A stretch of 64,000 bases of DNA from Bradyrhizobium retamae (GCF_001440415.1 NZ_LLYA01000203.1:62001-126000), one strand, 5' to 3'; shown: positions 43,306 to 52,515, counted from the first letter of the stretch. Numbers and translations are program-made. The notes: a model not told the origin generated them from the letters alone.

Positions 43306-44952
43306 CTACGCCGGCCCGGCCGGTACGTCCGAAAATCGCGTCAGCCACGCCACCGGACCGATACTGGCGGCGACGATCAGGAGCGCGGCGAGCGCGCCTT
43401 CCTCGAAGCTGCCGCGGCTGGCGTACTGGTAAATCGAGGTCGCCAGCGTTTCGACGTTGAGCGGCCGCAACAGCAGCGTCGCCGGCAATTCTTTCAGGCA
43501 ATCCACGAATACGACGATGACCGCGCCGAGCATGGCGGGGCGCAAGAGCGGCAGATGGATCAGCCGCATCGTCGTGGTCTGGCCGGCGCCGGCGGCGCGC
43601 GCGCTGTCGTCGTAGTCGTGCGGGATCCGCTCGAACCCAGCCTTGATGAATCCGGTCGGCACCGCCAGAAACCGGATCACATAGGCGATCACCACGGCAG
43701 CACCTGAGCCGACCACGATCAATCCCGGCAGCGATTGTCCAAGCCATCCGGCGAGCGCGTTCAGCCCGTTGTCGATGGCGAGCACCGGCGCGAGCAGGCC
43801 GAGCGCCAGCACCAGCCCCGGCAGCGTGTAGCCGGTCTGCGCGATGTTCATTGCGACGAAGCGCAACCCATTCGGCCGCCAGCGCCACGCGAGAATGGTC
43901 GCAAAGCCGAGCAGCAGCGCGGTCAACGTGGCTATGCTTGCGAAGGCGACCGAGTTGAATGCATCGCGCCACAGCGCTGCGTCGAAATTGGCAAAAAGCC
44001 CGCGCTTGAAACTCTGCTGCGCGAGATACAGGAGCGGCACGAGGAATCCCAGCACCACCGGCAGCAGGCAGGCCGCGAATGCATATCCGCCCTTGATGCC
44101 GGTGAGTGGGGTGCGCGGCGTGAGCCGCGGGCTTTCGGCGGAAAACTCCGTCGTGACATTGCGGCGTCCGTAACGTTCGACCGCGATCAGGCCGGCCACG
44201 ATCGCCAGCATGAAGCAGGACAACTGCGCGGCGCCGGCGAGGCTGCCGCGGTTGAGCCAGGTCGTGAACACCGACACCGTGAGGGTACGGACACCCAGAT
44301 ATTCGCTGGCGCCGATGTCGTTCAGCGTTTCCAGCGATACCAGCGCGACGCCGACCGCCAGCGCGGGACGTGCCATCGGCAGCGAGATACGCCAGAAGGT
44401 GGTCCAGCGGCTGGCGCCGAGCGTCTTTGCGGCCTCGGCGAATTCCGCGCTCTGGTACTGGAACATCGTGCGCGCCGAAAGATAGACGTAGGGGTAAAGC
44501 ACCAGCGCGATCACAACGACCGCGCCCGGCAGCGAGCGCAAATTCGGAAGCATGCGCACCGCGTCCTGCAGCGGAAGCCAGTGCGCGAGTGTCTTGTGGA
44601 CCAGGCCCAGCGGCTCGAAAAGGTCGACATAGACGTAAGCGGCGAGATAGGTCGGGATCGAAAGCGGCAACGGCAGCAGCCACAGCAGCATTTTCCGGCC
44701 GCGGAATTCATGCAGCGAAACCGTCCACGCCGTGCCGGTGCCGATCGCAAGCGACAGGGCAGCGACGCCGCCGAGCAGGAGCGCGGTGTCGAGGATGGTG
44801 GCCGGTAGCACGTAGTCGATCAGGTGCTGCCAGACGTCAGGCGCCGGCTGCAGCGCGAGCGCAATGATCGAGATGACGGGAGCTGCAACGAGGATGGCGG
44901 TCGCAACCGCAATCGCTGCCGCGATGCGGCCCGAGCGCGTGACCGGATTCAC
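43306..44952 (-). CDS. Ferric iron ABC permease (FbpB-like)
   Basis: A 548-residue permease made of two fused halves, each with about six helices and an EAA loop: FAEAAKTLGASRWTTFWRIS near residue 185 and DDSARAAGAGQTTTMRLIHL near residue 455. This matches FbpB/SfuB iron(III) permeases. GTG at 44952 gives VNPVTRSGRIAAAIAVATAI as start; the longer frame to 45099 runs through a palindromic repeat. No ATPase follows. The binding protein is upstream, past the repeat. Confidence 0.9.
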   Translation of the reverse strand: MNPVTRSGRIAAAIAVATAILVAAPVISIIALALQPAPDVWQHLIDYVLPATILDTALLLGGVAALSLAIGTGTAWTVSLHEFRGRKMLLWLLPLPLSIPTYLAAYVYVDLFEPLGLVHKTLAHWLPLQDAVRMLPNLRSLPGAVVVIALVLYPYVYLSARTMFQYQSAEFAEAAKTLGASRWTTFWRISLPMARPALAVGVALVSLETLNDIGASEYLGVRTLTVSVFTTWLNRGSLAGAAQLSCFMLAIVAGLIAVERYGRRNVTTEFSAESPRLTPRTPLTGIKGGYAFAACLLPVVLGFLVPLLYLAQQSFKRGLFANFDAALWRDAFNSVAFASIATLTALLLGFATILAWRWRPNGLRFVAMNIAQTGYTLPGLVLALGLLAPVLAIDNGLNALAGWLGQSLPGLIVVGSGAAVVIAYVIRFLAVPTGFIKAGFERIPHDYDDSARAAGAGQTTTMRLIHLPLLRPAMLGAVIVVFVDCLKELPATLLLRPLNVETLATSIYQYASRGSFEEGALAALLIVAASIGPVAWLTRFSDVPAGPA

Positions 44953-45002
44953 GTCTGCACACGCTGGTGGAATGGGCCGAGATGAATCCGCTTGTGGATG
45001 TG

Positions 45003-45112
45003 GGCTCCCTCCCGCCTTGCGGGGGAGGGCGGGGGAGAGGGGTAGCCACGAGCGATGCTGCCCGTGTGGCTTACCCCTCTCCCTAACCCTCCCCCGCAAG
45101 GGGGAAGGGGAC
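45003..45112. repeat. Palindromic intergenic repeat
   Basis: CTCCCTCCCGCCTTGCGGGG and its inverted form GCAAGGGGGAAGGGG bracket an inner GGGGAGAGGGGTAGCCAC / GTGGCTTACCCCTCTCCC pair. It sits between the iron-binding protein and permease genes, just as the related element at 33111 separates the sugar-binding protein from its permease. Confidence 0.7.
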
Positions 45113-45165
45113 GCAGTCGTGCCAGGCGAGAGATCACAATTTTAATCCTTCGCCCACCCAGCCGT

Positions 45166-46191
45166 TCAATTATCGAATCCGACCTTGTCCACCAAAGTCG
45201 CGGCCGCCTTGCGGTTGGCGGCGATCTTGGCGATCGGCAGCGGGTCGGCTGTGAGCTTGCCGTAGCCTGCAATCGTCGGATTGACGGCGACGCCGGCGCG
45301 AACCGGATACTCGTAGTTTGAATCGGCGTAGATCTTTTGCGCCTTTTCACCGACCAGCCATTCGATCAGCTTGACGCCGTTGGCCTTGTTGGGCGCCTGC
45401 TTGGCCAGCAGCACGCCGGAGAGGTTGACGTGGGTGCCGCCGCCTTCGAAGGTCGGCAGGACCACCTTCGTTGCTTCCGCCCACGGCTTCTTCTCGGGAT
45501 CGTTGTTCATCATCAGCGCCCAATAGTAGGTGTTGGCGACGCCGATGTCGCATTTGCCGGCCGCGATATCGCGCGCGACTTCGCGGTCGCCGCCGGACGG
45601 CTTCTGCGCCAGGTTGGCCTTGACGCCGCGCAGCCATTCCTCGGCTTTGGCCTCGCCGTATTTGGCGGTATACGCCGCGAACAGCCCGTTGTTGTAGATG
45701 TGCTGGCCGGAGCGGATGCAGATCTTGCCCTTCCACTTGGGATCGGCGAGCTCTTCATAGGTGAGCTTGTCCTGCTTGACGCGGTCCTTCGAGGCGTAGA
45801 TCACCCGCGCGCGCATCGAAATGCCGGCCCAGTGGCCGTCCGGATCGCGATACTGCGCCGGCACGGTCTCGTCGATCACCACCGACTTGATCGGCTGGGT
45901 GACGCCGGCCTGCACGGCCTCGTCGATGCGGCCGATGTCTACCGTCAGCAGCACGTCGGCGGGGCTGTTGGCGCCTTCCGCCTTCATGCGCTGCTCGAGA
46001 CCAGAGCTTGCGGAGACCACATTGACCTTGATGCCGGTGTCCTTGGTGAAGGCATCGAACAGAGGCTGGATCAGCTTGGTTTCGCGGTAGGTGTAGACGT
46101 TGACCTCGCCGTCGGCGGACGCCGTCGAGGCTCCGAACGCGGTAAAACAAAGCAACGCTGCGGTTGCGGTGGTAGCACGAATATTGATCAT
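45166..46191 (-). CDS. Ferric iron ABC binding protein (FbpA-like)
   Basis: A 341-residue periplasmic protein. A signal peptide ends near ASTASA (residue 27), then DGEVNVYTYRETKLIQPLFD. The iron-binding tyrosine pair Tyr222-Tyr223 is in ANTYYWALMM, and the C-terminal region is family-like. It captures ferric iron for the FbpB-like permease downstream. Two Irr-box-like sequences lie about 90-130 bases upstream. The start at 46191 avoids an unlikely N-terminal extension. Confidence 0.93.
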   Translation of the reverse strand: MINIRATTATAALLCFTAFGASTASADGEVNVYTYRETKLIQPLFDAFTKDTGIKVNVVSASSGLEQRMKAEGANSPADVLLTVDIGRIDEAVQAGVTQPIKSVVIDETVPAQYRDPDGHWAGISMRARVIYASKDRVKQDKLTYEELADPKWKGKICIRSGQHIYNNGLFAAYTAKYGEAKAEEWLRGVKANLAQKPSGGDREVARDIAAGKCDIGVANTYYWALMMNNDPEKKPWAEATKVVLPTFEGGGTHVNLSGVLLAKQAPNKANGVKLIEWLVGEKAQKIYADSNYEYPVRAGVAVNPTIAGYGKLTADPLPIAKIAANRKAAATLVDKVGFDN

Positions 46192-46281
46192 GGGGCTGCC
46201 CGACAATTCTGATGAAGATGCCCGTCTCAGTAGCGCAGCGGCCATGGTGCCGTCAGCGACCGGATGTCGCGAACGGCTCGA

Positions 46282-46321
46282 TTTAGAAGGATTCCACGCT
46301 GTAATTTAGAGCGATTCCAAA
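46282..46321. promoter_or_regulatory. Two tandem ICE (Irr-box)-like sites
   Basis: TTTAGAAGGATTCCACG (46282-46298) and TTTAGAGCGATTCCAAA (46305-46321) resemble the rhizobial iron control element TTTAGAA-NNN-TTCTAAA. The second differs at 2 of 14 fixed positions. They are spaced 23 bases start to start, about two helical turns, upstream of the iron-binding-protein gene. Irr control of iron uptake is inferred. Confidence 0.5.
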
Positions 46322-46387
46322 CATGGCGAGCCGTCGCATCATGCGACCCGTGAAGTCCGGCGGGGACGCAGATAACCGGGGCACGAC

Positions 46388-47347
46388 CTATCGGCTGTCA
46401 GCAGCAAGATCGAAATCGACAGTGTTGCCGCCGCTGATAACGACTGCAATGCGTTCGCCGGCGGCGGGCTTGTAGGCGCCCGACACGATCGCGGAGAACG
46501 CTGCTGCGCCGCCCGGCTCTGCAACGATGCGCAAGGCGCGCCAAAGCGTCGCCTGTGCGTCGGCGATCGCGGCGTCGGAAACCAGTACGGTCTGTCGCGC
46601 GTATTTCCGGACGATCGGGAAGACCCGTTCACCCACACGCCGCGGCGCAAGCGAATCCGCAGCCAGCCCGCCGGCCTCGGCATCAACGGGATGGCCGGCT
46701 TCAAGGGCCCTGGTCAACGTGGGCGATGCATGCGGCTCGACGCCGACCACCTTGATGCGGCCGGCATACCATGCCGCGATCCCGGCGATCAGCCCGCCGC
46801 CGCCCACGGATGCGAGCAGGGTATCGATATCCGGTGCCTGCTCCGAGAGCTCAAGGCCGATCGTTCCCTGTCCTGTGATGGTTTCGTTCTGGTCGAAGGC
46901 CGGCACCGGCAGTGCGCCGGTTTGCTGCGCCCATGCCTCGCTGGCGGCGAGCGCATCGGCATAACGCTCGCCCTCGATCGTGAGGTCGGCGCCGTAGTCC
47001 CTGATACGCTGTACCTTCGCCGGCGAAGAGACGCTAGGCACGAAGATCTTGGCCGGCTTGCCGAGCTTCATCGCCGCATAGGCGACGGCCGCGCCGTGGT
47101 TGCCGCCGGACGCCGCCACCACGCCGGCCTGCGGCACATCGCGGGTCAATAGATTGGCAAAAGCGCCGCGCGCCTTGAACGAGCCGGAGTGCTGCAGGAG
47201 CTCGAGCTTGAGCGTCAGCGTATGGCCGGGAAGCCCGAACTCGGCGCCATCGACGTCGACCATTGGAGTCCGTCGGATAAAGGGCCGGATCAGCCGCTCG
47301 CATTGGACGATCATTTCCGACGTTACGGCATCTACCGGCGCGTCCAT
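46388..47347 (-). CDS. Threonine/serine dehydratase-like PLP enzyme
   Basis: A 319-residue fold-type II PLP enzyme. The PLP lysine is in SGSFKARGAFANLL (about residue 54), the substrate/phosphate loop is VAASGGNHGAAVAYAA, and SVGGGGLIAGIAAWY binds phosphate. It likely deaminates threonine or serine to an oxoacid, or acts as a racemase of the same family. It has no regulatory ACT domain. It is transcribed divergently from an ArsR-type regulator. Confidence 0.88.
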   Translation of the reverse strand: MDAPVDAVTSEMIVQCERLIRPFIRRTPMVDVDGAEFGLPGHTLTLKLELLQHSGSFKARGAFANLLTRDVPQAGVVAASGGNHGAAVAYAAMKLGKPAKIFVPSVSSPAKVQRIRDYGADLTIEGERYADALAASEAWAQQTGALPVPAFDQNETITGQGTIGLELSEQAPDIDTLLASVGGGGLIAGIAAWYAGRIKVVGVEPHASPTLTRALEAGHPVDAEAGGLAADSLAPRRVGERVFPIVRKYARQTVLVSDAAIADAQATLWRALRIVAEPGGAAAFSAIVSGAYKPAAGERIAVVISGGNTVDFDLAADSR

Positions 47348-47381
47348 AAGGCACTCCCACTCATTGACAGGAATTAGTCAT

Positions 47382-47393
47382 TTAGCTAATTAG
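47382..47393. promoter_or_regulatory. Overlapping AT-rich palindromes in the dehydratase/ArsR intergenic
   Basis: TTAGCTAA (47382-47389) and CTAATTAG (47386-47393) are overlapping perfect palindromes in the 50-base gap between divergent genes. They suit an operator for the ArsR protein encoded alongside. The related GAATTAGTCATTTAGCTAAT is part of the same AT-rich stretch. Confidence 0.45.
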
Positions 47394-47397
47394 CAAT

Positions 47398-47715
47398 ATG
47401 CCTTCTTTGCAAGACGACGTCGAGTCTGCTTTTCGCGCGCTCGCCAACGATCGGCGGCTTTTGATCCTGGAGTGGCTGAAACGCCCCCGGGCGCATTTTC
47501 GCGAGCAGGTCGACGGCGATCTCGTCAAAGACGGCGTGTGCGGAGTGTTGATTGCCGAAAAGCTCGGCGTCAGCCAACCCACCGTTAGCGAGCACCTGAA
47601 AATACTGTCGCTGGCGGGATTGGTAAGCGCCAAGCGCGTCAAGCAGTGGACGTTCTACAAGCGCGATGAAGCGCGCATCGCTAAGCTGAAAGCGGCCATG
47701 CTCGAAAAGATATGA
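47398..47715 (+). CDS. ArsR-family transcriptional regulator
   Basis: A 105-residue winged-helix protein. The pattern FRALANDRRLLILEWL (residues 11-26) and the recognition segment LGVSQPTVSEHLKILSLAGL are ArsR-type. It lacks the classical ELCVCDL metal-binding box. No Shine-Dalgarno precedes the ATG at 47398, so translation may be leaderless. It is divergent from the dehydratase and probably regulates both genes through the palindromes between them. Confidence 0.88.
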   Translation: MPSLQDDVESAFRALANDRRLLILEWLKRPRAHFREQVDGDLVKDGVCGVLIAEKLGVSQPTVSEHLKILSLAGLVSAKRVKQWTFYKRDEARIAKLKAAMLEKI

Positions 47716-47841
47716 TGTTCGGTCGTGAGCCGCGTCCGTGCGTGCCGCCGCCGACTTTCCGTGCCAACATTTTGAGCAGCGAAGCGCACGTTATCCGTTC
47801 GACCTTGGCATCATCAGTGCCTAGCCTTGGCTGGAGCGGAG

Positions 47842-48336
47842 ATGATGCCAATGCGCGCGGTAGTGGACTATTGCACCGGAGGAGCGAAGCGAGAGGTATC
47901 GGCAGGCACGCTCGTCCTTCATGAAGGCAGCAAGACCGGACATCTGTTCGTCCTGCTCGAGGGAAGGCTCGAAGTCGTCAAGGGCGACAGCGTCGTGGCC
48001 GTCCTCAGCGAGCCGGGGGCGATGCTCGGGGAAATGTCGGTGCTGCTCGAGCAGCCCCATACGGCAACCGTGCGCGCCGCTTCCGATTCGGTGGTCTACG
48101 AGTTCGACGACGCCGAGGCGTTCCTGCGCGACCAGCCGGCGGTGGCGCTGTTGATCGCGCGGTTGCTTGCACAGCGCCTCAATGTCGCGACCACCTATCT
48201 CGCCGATCTCATGCATCAGTATGGCGACCACGGTAACCATCTCTCGATGGTCGGCGAACTCCTGCAGAGCATGATCAACCTGCCGCCGACGCAGGTCTCG
48301 CCAGGCTCGGATCGGCAATCCGACCCAAGGATGTAA
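47842..48336 (+). CDS. Cyclic nucleotide-binding domain protein without DNA-binding domain
   Basis: A 164-residue protein with one cNMP-binding domain: the pattern GHLFVLLEGRLEVVKGD, then GAMLGEMSVLLEQPHTATVR (residues about 62-81). The Arg that would bind the phosphate is in HTATVRA. There is no winged-helix after it, unlike Crp/Fnr regulators; the C-terminus is a helix (LLQSMINLPPTQ). It may act as a sensor module. The start at 47842 follows GGAGCGGAG; in-frame Mets at 47845 and 47851 are alternatives. Confidence 0.8.
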   Translation: MMPMRAVVDYCTGGAKREVSAGTLVLHEGSKTGHLFVLLEGRLEVVKGDSVVAVLSEPGAMLGEMSVLLEQPHTATVRAASDSVVYEFDDAEAFLRDQPAVALLIARLLAQRLNVATTYLADLMHQYGDHGNHLSMVGELLQSMINLPPTQVSPGSDRQSDPRM

Positions 48337-48772
48337 GCCAGGCCGGCGGAATCTCGATCGGCGCCGCCGGCCGCAGCAAGGGCGCGCGCAGGTCGATGCG
48401 TTGCGCCTCGCCGGCCGCAATCCAGAACGCCCTCATCGAAGTCGAGCACGATGAAGACCGGCGGACGGCCGTGCTGCAGGCCGGCGAACGACGCTAAGTG
48501 CCAAGACCGGACGTCGCGATTGTCTTTCCGCATCGCCGCGCCGGACCCTATGTAACTTCCAAGGTGCATACGACGGCTCGTTTCCCTGCGCCCGCTCCAC
48601 TATTTATCCGCAATTATAGGGCAGCTTAGCAGCGTCCTGATCCAGGACGACCGCAGCACGTACCGGTCGCGCTTAGGGGCTCGCCGGCGAACGGTCTGGG
48701 AGGTATTGTACCTCAAGAGCGGCCCGAGCAGGTCAAGCGCCGGCAGGGCAGCTCAAAGCGGCTCTAGGCCCA
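48337..48772. other. Intergenic region, no gene recognised
   Basis: About 436 bases. An open minus-strand frame at 48216-48569 and its surroundings (about 48480-48540) resemble the decayed repeat-like filler common in Bradyrhizobium intergenics, without a start signal or domain. The promoter of the HWE kinase gene must lie in the last part. Confidence 0.4.
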
Positions 48773-50266
48773 ATGGTCGACGCATCTAACTTGCATTCCA
48801 TGCTTTCCACGGCTGAGTTGCGCCGGCGTCCGTCGCGTGCTCCCGACCATGAAGCCGAGAGCAACGCCCTAATCGCCTTGGCGGAGTCGATGACCTCGTC
48901 GCCTCAAGGCATCTTGCAGAAGCTCGCGGATACCGCCCTTACCCTGTGCCGTGCGCACTCCGCCGGGCTCAGCCTGTTGGAGGAGGGCGACCAGAAGAGA
49001 AATTTTCACTGGCGCGCTATCGCCGGACAGTGGGCTTCTCACATTGACGGAGGAACACCGCGCGACTTCGGCCCGTGCGGCACGGTCCTTGACCAAAACG
49101 TCGCGATGGTATGCTCACATCCCGAACTCGACTTTCCCTATTGGACATCCATCAAGCCTGTCCTTGAGGAAGGATTGCTGATTCCCTTCTACATCAAGGG
49201 TGAGGCGGTCGGCACAATCTGGATCGTCGCACACGACACGAGTCGTCGCTTCGACGCAGAAGACCTGCGCGTGTTGACCAGCCTAGGCATCTTCGCAGGG
49301 GCCGCCTATCAGACCTTGTTGTCCCTAAACGCGACGCAGCGGATTGCCTCCATCGTGGAATCCTCTGACGATGCCATCGTCAGCAAGGACATCAACGGCG
49401 TAATCGTCACGTGGAACAAGAGCGCCGAACAAATCTTCGGCTATACGGCCGAGGAAGTGATAGGCAAACCGATCACAATTCTAATCCCGCCGGATCGGCA
49501 TGACGAGGAGCCCGCAATTCTCGAACGTATCCGAGGTGGTGAGCGCATCGAGCACTATGAAACAGTTCGTATGCGCAAGGATGGAAGCCCGATCGATATT
49601 TCGCTGACCGTTTCGCCCATCAAGAATGCGGAAGGCAAAATCATCGGCGCGTCGAAAATCGCCCGCGATATTACCGAGCGCAAGCGCAGCGAAGCGCAAA
49701 TCATTGTTCTCGCTCGCGAAGCCGAACACCGAGCCAAAAACGTGTTGGCTACTGTGCAGGCGATCGTGAATCTTTCCGACTCCGAAACACCCGAAGGTCT
49801 CAAACACACAATAACGGGTCGCATCCGGGCGCTCGCGAACGTCCACACGTTGTTCGTGGAATCTCGCTGGACCGGAGCCGAGCTTCACAGTCTGGTCAAG
49901 GAGGAGCTTGCCGCCTATTGTCGAGAGAGCGAGGGTCGCGCGCGCGTTGATGGTCCTAACGTAGTTATGCGGCCGGACATCGCTCAGACAGTTGCGGTTG
50001 CCCTGCACGAGCTTGCGACCAACGCGGCCAAATACGGGGCTCTGTCAGTAGCCGAAGGAAATGTTCAGGTCGAGTGGTCGTGCGCGTCAGATGGATGCCT
50101 CGTTCTTCGCTGGACCGAGGCGGGTGGCCCGCCGGTCAAGCCACCGATGCGTCATGGCTTCGGCACGCGCGTGATGGACAGCATGATCCGAGGCCAACTG
50201 AAGGGTGAGATGCGCTTCGACTGGCGCGCCGAAGGACTCGTGTGCGAAATCGCTCTTCCGACGTGA
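48773..50266 (+). CDS. GAF-PAS HWE-family sensor histidine kinase
   Basis: A 497-residue soluble kinase. A GAF domain (about residues 30-190, ending in FAGAAYQTLLSL) is followed by a PAS domain (about 195-310; IVSKDINGVIVTWNKSAEQI and the PAC segment ASKIARDITERKRSE). The HWE kinase domain has the phosphoacceptor His319 in EAEHRAKNVLATVQAIVNLS, and then HELATNAAKYGALSV and RWTEAGGPPVKPPMRHGFGT. HWE kinases act in light, stress and general stress responses of rhizobia. No response regulator is adjacent. Confidence 0.92.
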   Translation: MVDASNLHSMLSTAELRRRPSRAPDHEAESNALIALAESMTSSPQGILQKLADTALTLCRAHSAGLSLLEEGDQKRNFHWRAIAGQWASHIDGGTPRDFGPCGTVLDQNVAMVCSHPELDFPYWTSIKPVLEEGLLIPFYIKGEAVGTIWIVAHDTSRRFDAEDLRVLTSLGIFAGAAYQTLLSLNATQRIASIVESSDDAIVSKDINGVIVTWNKSAEQIFGYTAEEVIGKPITILIPPDRHDEEPAILERIRGGERIEHYETVRMRKDGSPIDISLTVSPIKNAEGKIIGASKIARDITERKRSEAQIIVLAREAEHRAKNVLATVQAIVNLSDSETPEGLKHTITGRIRALANVHTLFVESRWTGAELHSLVKEELAAYCRESEGRARVDGPNVVMRPDIAQTVAVALHELATNAAKYGALSVAEGNVQVEWSCASDGCLVLRWTEAGGPPVKPPMRHGFGTRVMDSMIRGQLKGEMRFDWRAEGLVCEIALPT

Positions 50267-50515
50267 GGCAGAGCGCCCAACTCCTCTGGCCTCGCCGACG
50301 GACCAGCGAGCGGAGCCACGCGATGCCGACTTATCCGGGTTGATAGGCCATGAGTTTCGTTGATGAAGCTCCGGCAGCCTGATGACCGGTTTAGGTCATT
50401 CGCTACAGGTGCGACCCAGCGGCAAGTCCAGCCATGTCCGCTGTGACGCCGAAAGCGGAAGTCAATTCAAACTCGCCTCAATTCGAATTTGGCGGCGCGC
50501 TAATGAGTCCACGCC

Positions 50516-52015
50516 CTAGTCTTCGCTCGCCCTGAACCGACCGAGCCCCTTCAGCACGAACGGCGCTACCAGCGCGATCAGCGCAATGCCGAGCAGGGTC
50601 GCCGACATCGGGCTCTGCAGCAGCACGATTGGATCGCCGAGGCTGATGGCCAGCGCGCGGCGCAACTGGCTTTCGGCGATGGGTCCTAAGATGAGACCGA
50701 CGACGACAGGTGCGATCGGGAAGTCGAACCGGCGCATCAGAAAGCCCAACACGCCGAAGGCTGCCAGCATCGACAGCTCGACCACCGAAGGTTTTGCGGC
50801 GATGGTGCCCATGGTCGCGAACACGAGAATGCCGGCGTACAGCCACGGCTGCGGGATCGCGAGCAGTCGTACCCATAGCCCGACCAGCGGCAGGTTGAGA
50901 ATCAGCAGCATCACGTTGGCGATGAAGAGGCTCGCGATCAGGCCCCATACCAGATCGGGCCGCTCGGCGAACAGCAGCGGCCCCGGGTTCAGCCCGTATT
51001 GCTGAAAGCCCGCCAGCATCATCGCCGCCGTCGCCGAGGTCGGAAGCCCCAGCGTCAGCAACGGCACAAGGGTGCCGGCGGCGGAGGCGTTGTTGGCAGC
51101 TTCCGGCCCCGCGACGCCTTCGATCGCGCCCTTGCCGAATTCCTCCGGATGCTTCGACAGCCGCTTCTCGGTCGAGTAGGACAGGAATGTCGGAATTTCC
51201 GCGCCACCGGCGGGCAATGCGCCGATCGGAAAGCCGAACATCGTCCCGCGTAGCCACGGTTTCCACGACCGCATCCAGTCCTGCTTCGTCATCCACAGCG
51301 AGCCGCGCACCGGCTCGATCTTTTCCTCGGCGTGATGGCGGCGCGATGCGACGTAGAGCGCTTCGCCGACGGCGAACAGGCCGACCGCCAGCGTCGTCAC
51401 CTCGACGCCGTCGAGCAGTTCGGGCATGCCGAATGCGAGCCGCGCCTGGCCGGTGAGCTTGTCGATGCCGATCAGCCCGAGCGTCAGCCCGATGAACAGG
51501 CTGGTCAGCCCGCGGATCGGCGAATCGCCGAAGGTCGCAGACACCGTCACGAAGGCCACGCACATCAGCGCGAAATAATCTTCAGGCCCGAAGCGCACGG
51601 CAAAATCCACCAGCCACGGTGCGAGAAAAGCCAGGCCGATGGTGGCAATGGTGCCCGCGACGAACGAGCCGATCGCCGATGTCGCCAGTGCCGGACCGCC
51701 GCGACCGGCCTTGGCCATCTTGTTGCCCTCGAGCGCGGTCGCCATCGACGCGCTCTCGCCGGGCGTGTTGATCAGGATGGCGGTGGTCGAGCCGCCATAC
51801 ATGCCGCCGTAATAGATACCGGCGAACATGATCAGCGAGCCGCCGGGATCGAGCTTGTAGGTCACCGGCAACAGCAACGCGACGGTGAGCGCCGGTCCGA
51901 TGCCGGGCAGCACGCCCACGGCAGTGCCGAGGAACACGCCGATCAGCGCATAAAGCAGGTTCATCGGCTGGACGGCGACGGCCATGCCATGCGCAAGCGC
52001 AGCGAAGGTTTCCAT
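50516..52015 (-). CDS. tctA: Tripartite tricarboxylate transporter permease TctA
   Basis: A 499-residue membrane protein with about twelve helices. GTAVGVLPGIGPALTVALLL near residue 35 and YGGSTTAILINTPGESAS near residue 70 are TctA motifs. It is the large permease of a TTT transporter that takes up citrate-like acids with TctB and TctC. The start at 52015 overlaps the TctB stop (TAATG). Longer frames to 52405 read through tctB. Confidence 0.95.
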   Translation of the reverse strand: METFAALAHGMAVAVQPMNLLYALIGVFLGTAVGVLPGIGPALTVALLLPVTYKLDPGGSLIMFAGIYYGGMYGGSTTAILINTPGESASMATALEGNKMAKAGRGGPALATSAIGSFVAGTIATIGLAFLAPWLVDFAVRFGPEDYFALMCVAFVTVSATFGDSPIRGLTSLFIGLTLGLIGIDKLTGQARLAFGMPELLDGVEVTTLAVGLFAVGEALYVASRRHHAEEKIEPVRGSLWMTKQDWMRSWKPWLRGTMFGFPIGALPAGGAEIPTFLSYSTEKRLSKHPEEFGKGAIEGVAGPEAANNASAAGTLVPLLTLGLPTSATAAMMLAGFQQYGLNPGPLLFAERPDLVWGLIASLFIANVMLLILNLPLVGLWVRLLAIPQPWLYAGILVFATMGTIAAKPSVVELSMLAAFGVLGFLMRRFDFPIAPVVVGLILGPIAESQLRRALAISLGDPIVLLQSPMSATLLGIALIALVAPFVLKGLGRFRASED

Positions 52016-52515
52016 TACAGCAGTCTTTCCAGAGGGCCGGCAGGCAGGCTCAACGTCAACAGCCGATCGAAGGCGAGATAGATCAGCGTGGTCATCACGA
52101 GCGCGATGACGAGGTCGGCGAGGATGGCGCGGCGCCCGAACGCCGCCGAGGTGGTGACGAACAGCGCCGACGTCGCCAGGATGAAGCCGCCGCCGAGCCC
52201 GATGATGGCGATCAGCAGCGCAAGTCCGCCGAGGATCAGCAGCACGGGCTTGGGATCGGCGCTCTCGCGCGGCGGCAGGTTGCCGCGCAAGGCGTCGATC
52301 AGGTTGGCGCTCGCGAGAATGCCGAGCCCGACTGCTACGACGACCGGCATCGCCTCGGGCCCCATGCCGTACATCGAAGTGGATGACAGACGGCTTGCGT
52401 CCCATACCAGCACCGCAGCCAGCACCGCGAGGGCCGCGGCAATGACCAGACCGGCGGGATCGATGCGCCGCGAGGCCGGCCGCTGCGGAAGATCGCTGGA
52501 CGCGCCGTCCGTCAT
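52015..52515 (-). CDS. tctB: Tripartite tricarboxylate transporter subunit TctB
   Basis: A 166-residue membrane protein with four hydrophobic helices, typical of TctB: a polar N-terminus, AALAVLAAVLVWDASRLSST, and the closing VIALVMTTLIYLAFDRLLTL. It overlaps tctC by 4 bases and tctA by one. It is a small helper subunit of the TctCBA uptake system. Confidence 0.92.
   Translation of the reverse strand: MTDGASSDLPQRPASRRIDPAGLVIAAALAVLAAVLVWDASRLSSTSMYGMGPEAMPVVVAVGLGILASANLIDALRGNLPPRESADPKPVLLILGGLALLIAIIGLGGGFILATSALFVTTSAAFGRRAILADLVIALVMTTLIYLAFDRLLTLSLPAGPLERLL

Noticed and set aside
43241..44683. 480-codon minus-strand frame overlapping the FbpB-like gene.
   Set aside because: Same strand but another frame; the FbpB frame has EAA loops and membrane helices, and this one has none.
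43306..45099. Longer N-terminus for the FbpB-like permease starting at 45099.
   Set aside because: The added 49 residues come from a palindromic repeat, so GTG at 44952 is chosen.
33111..45112. Repeats at 33111 and 45003 considered as a CRISPR array or transposon ends.
   Set aside because: They are isolated palindromes without spacers, direct repeats or a transposase gene.
50267..50515. Possible small gene between the HWE kinase and tctA.
   Set aside because: Only short, non-conserved-looking frames and decayed repeat-like sequence are visible.
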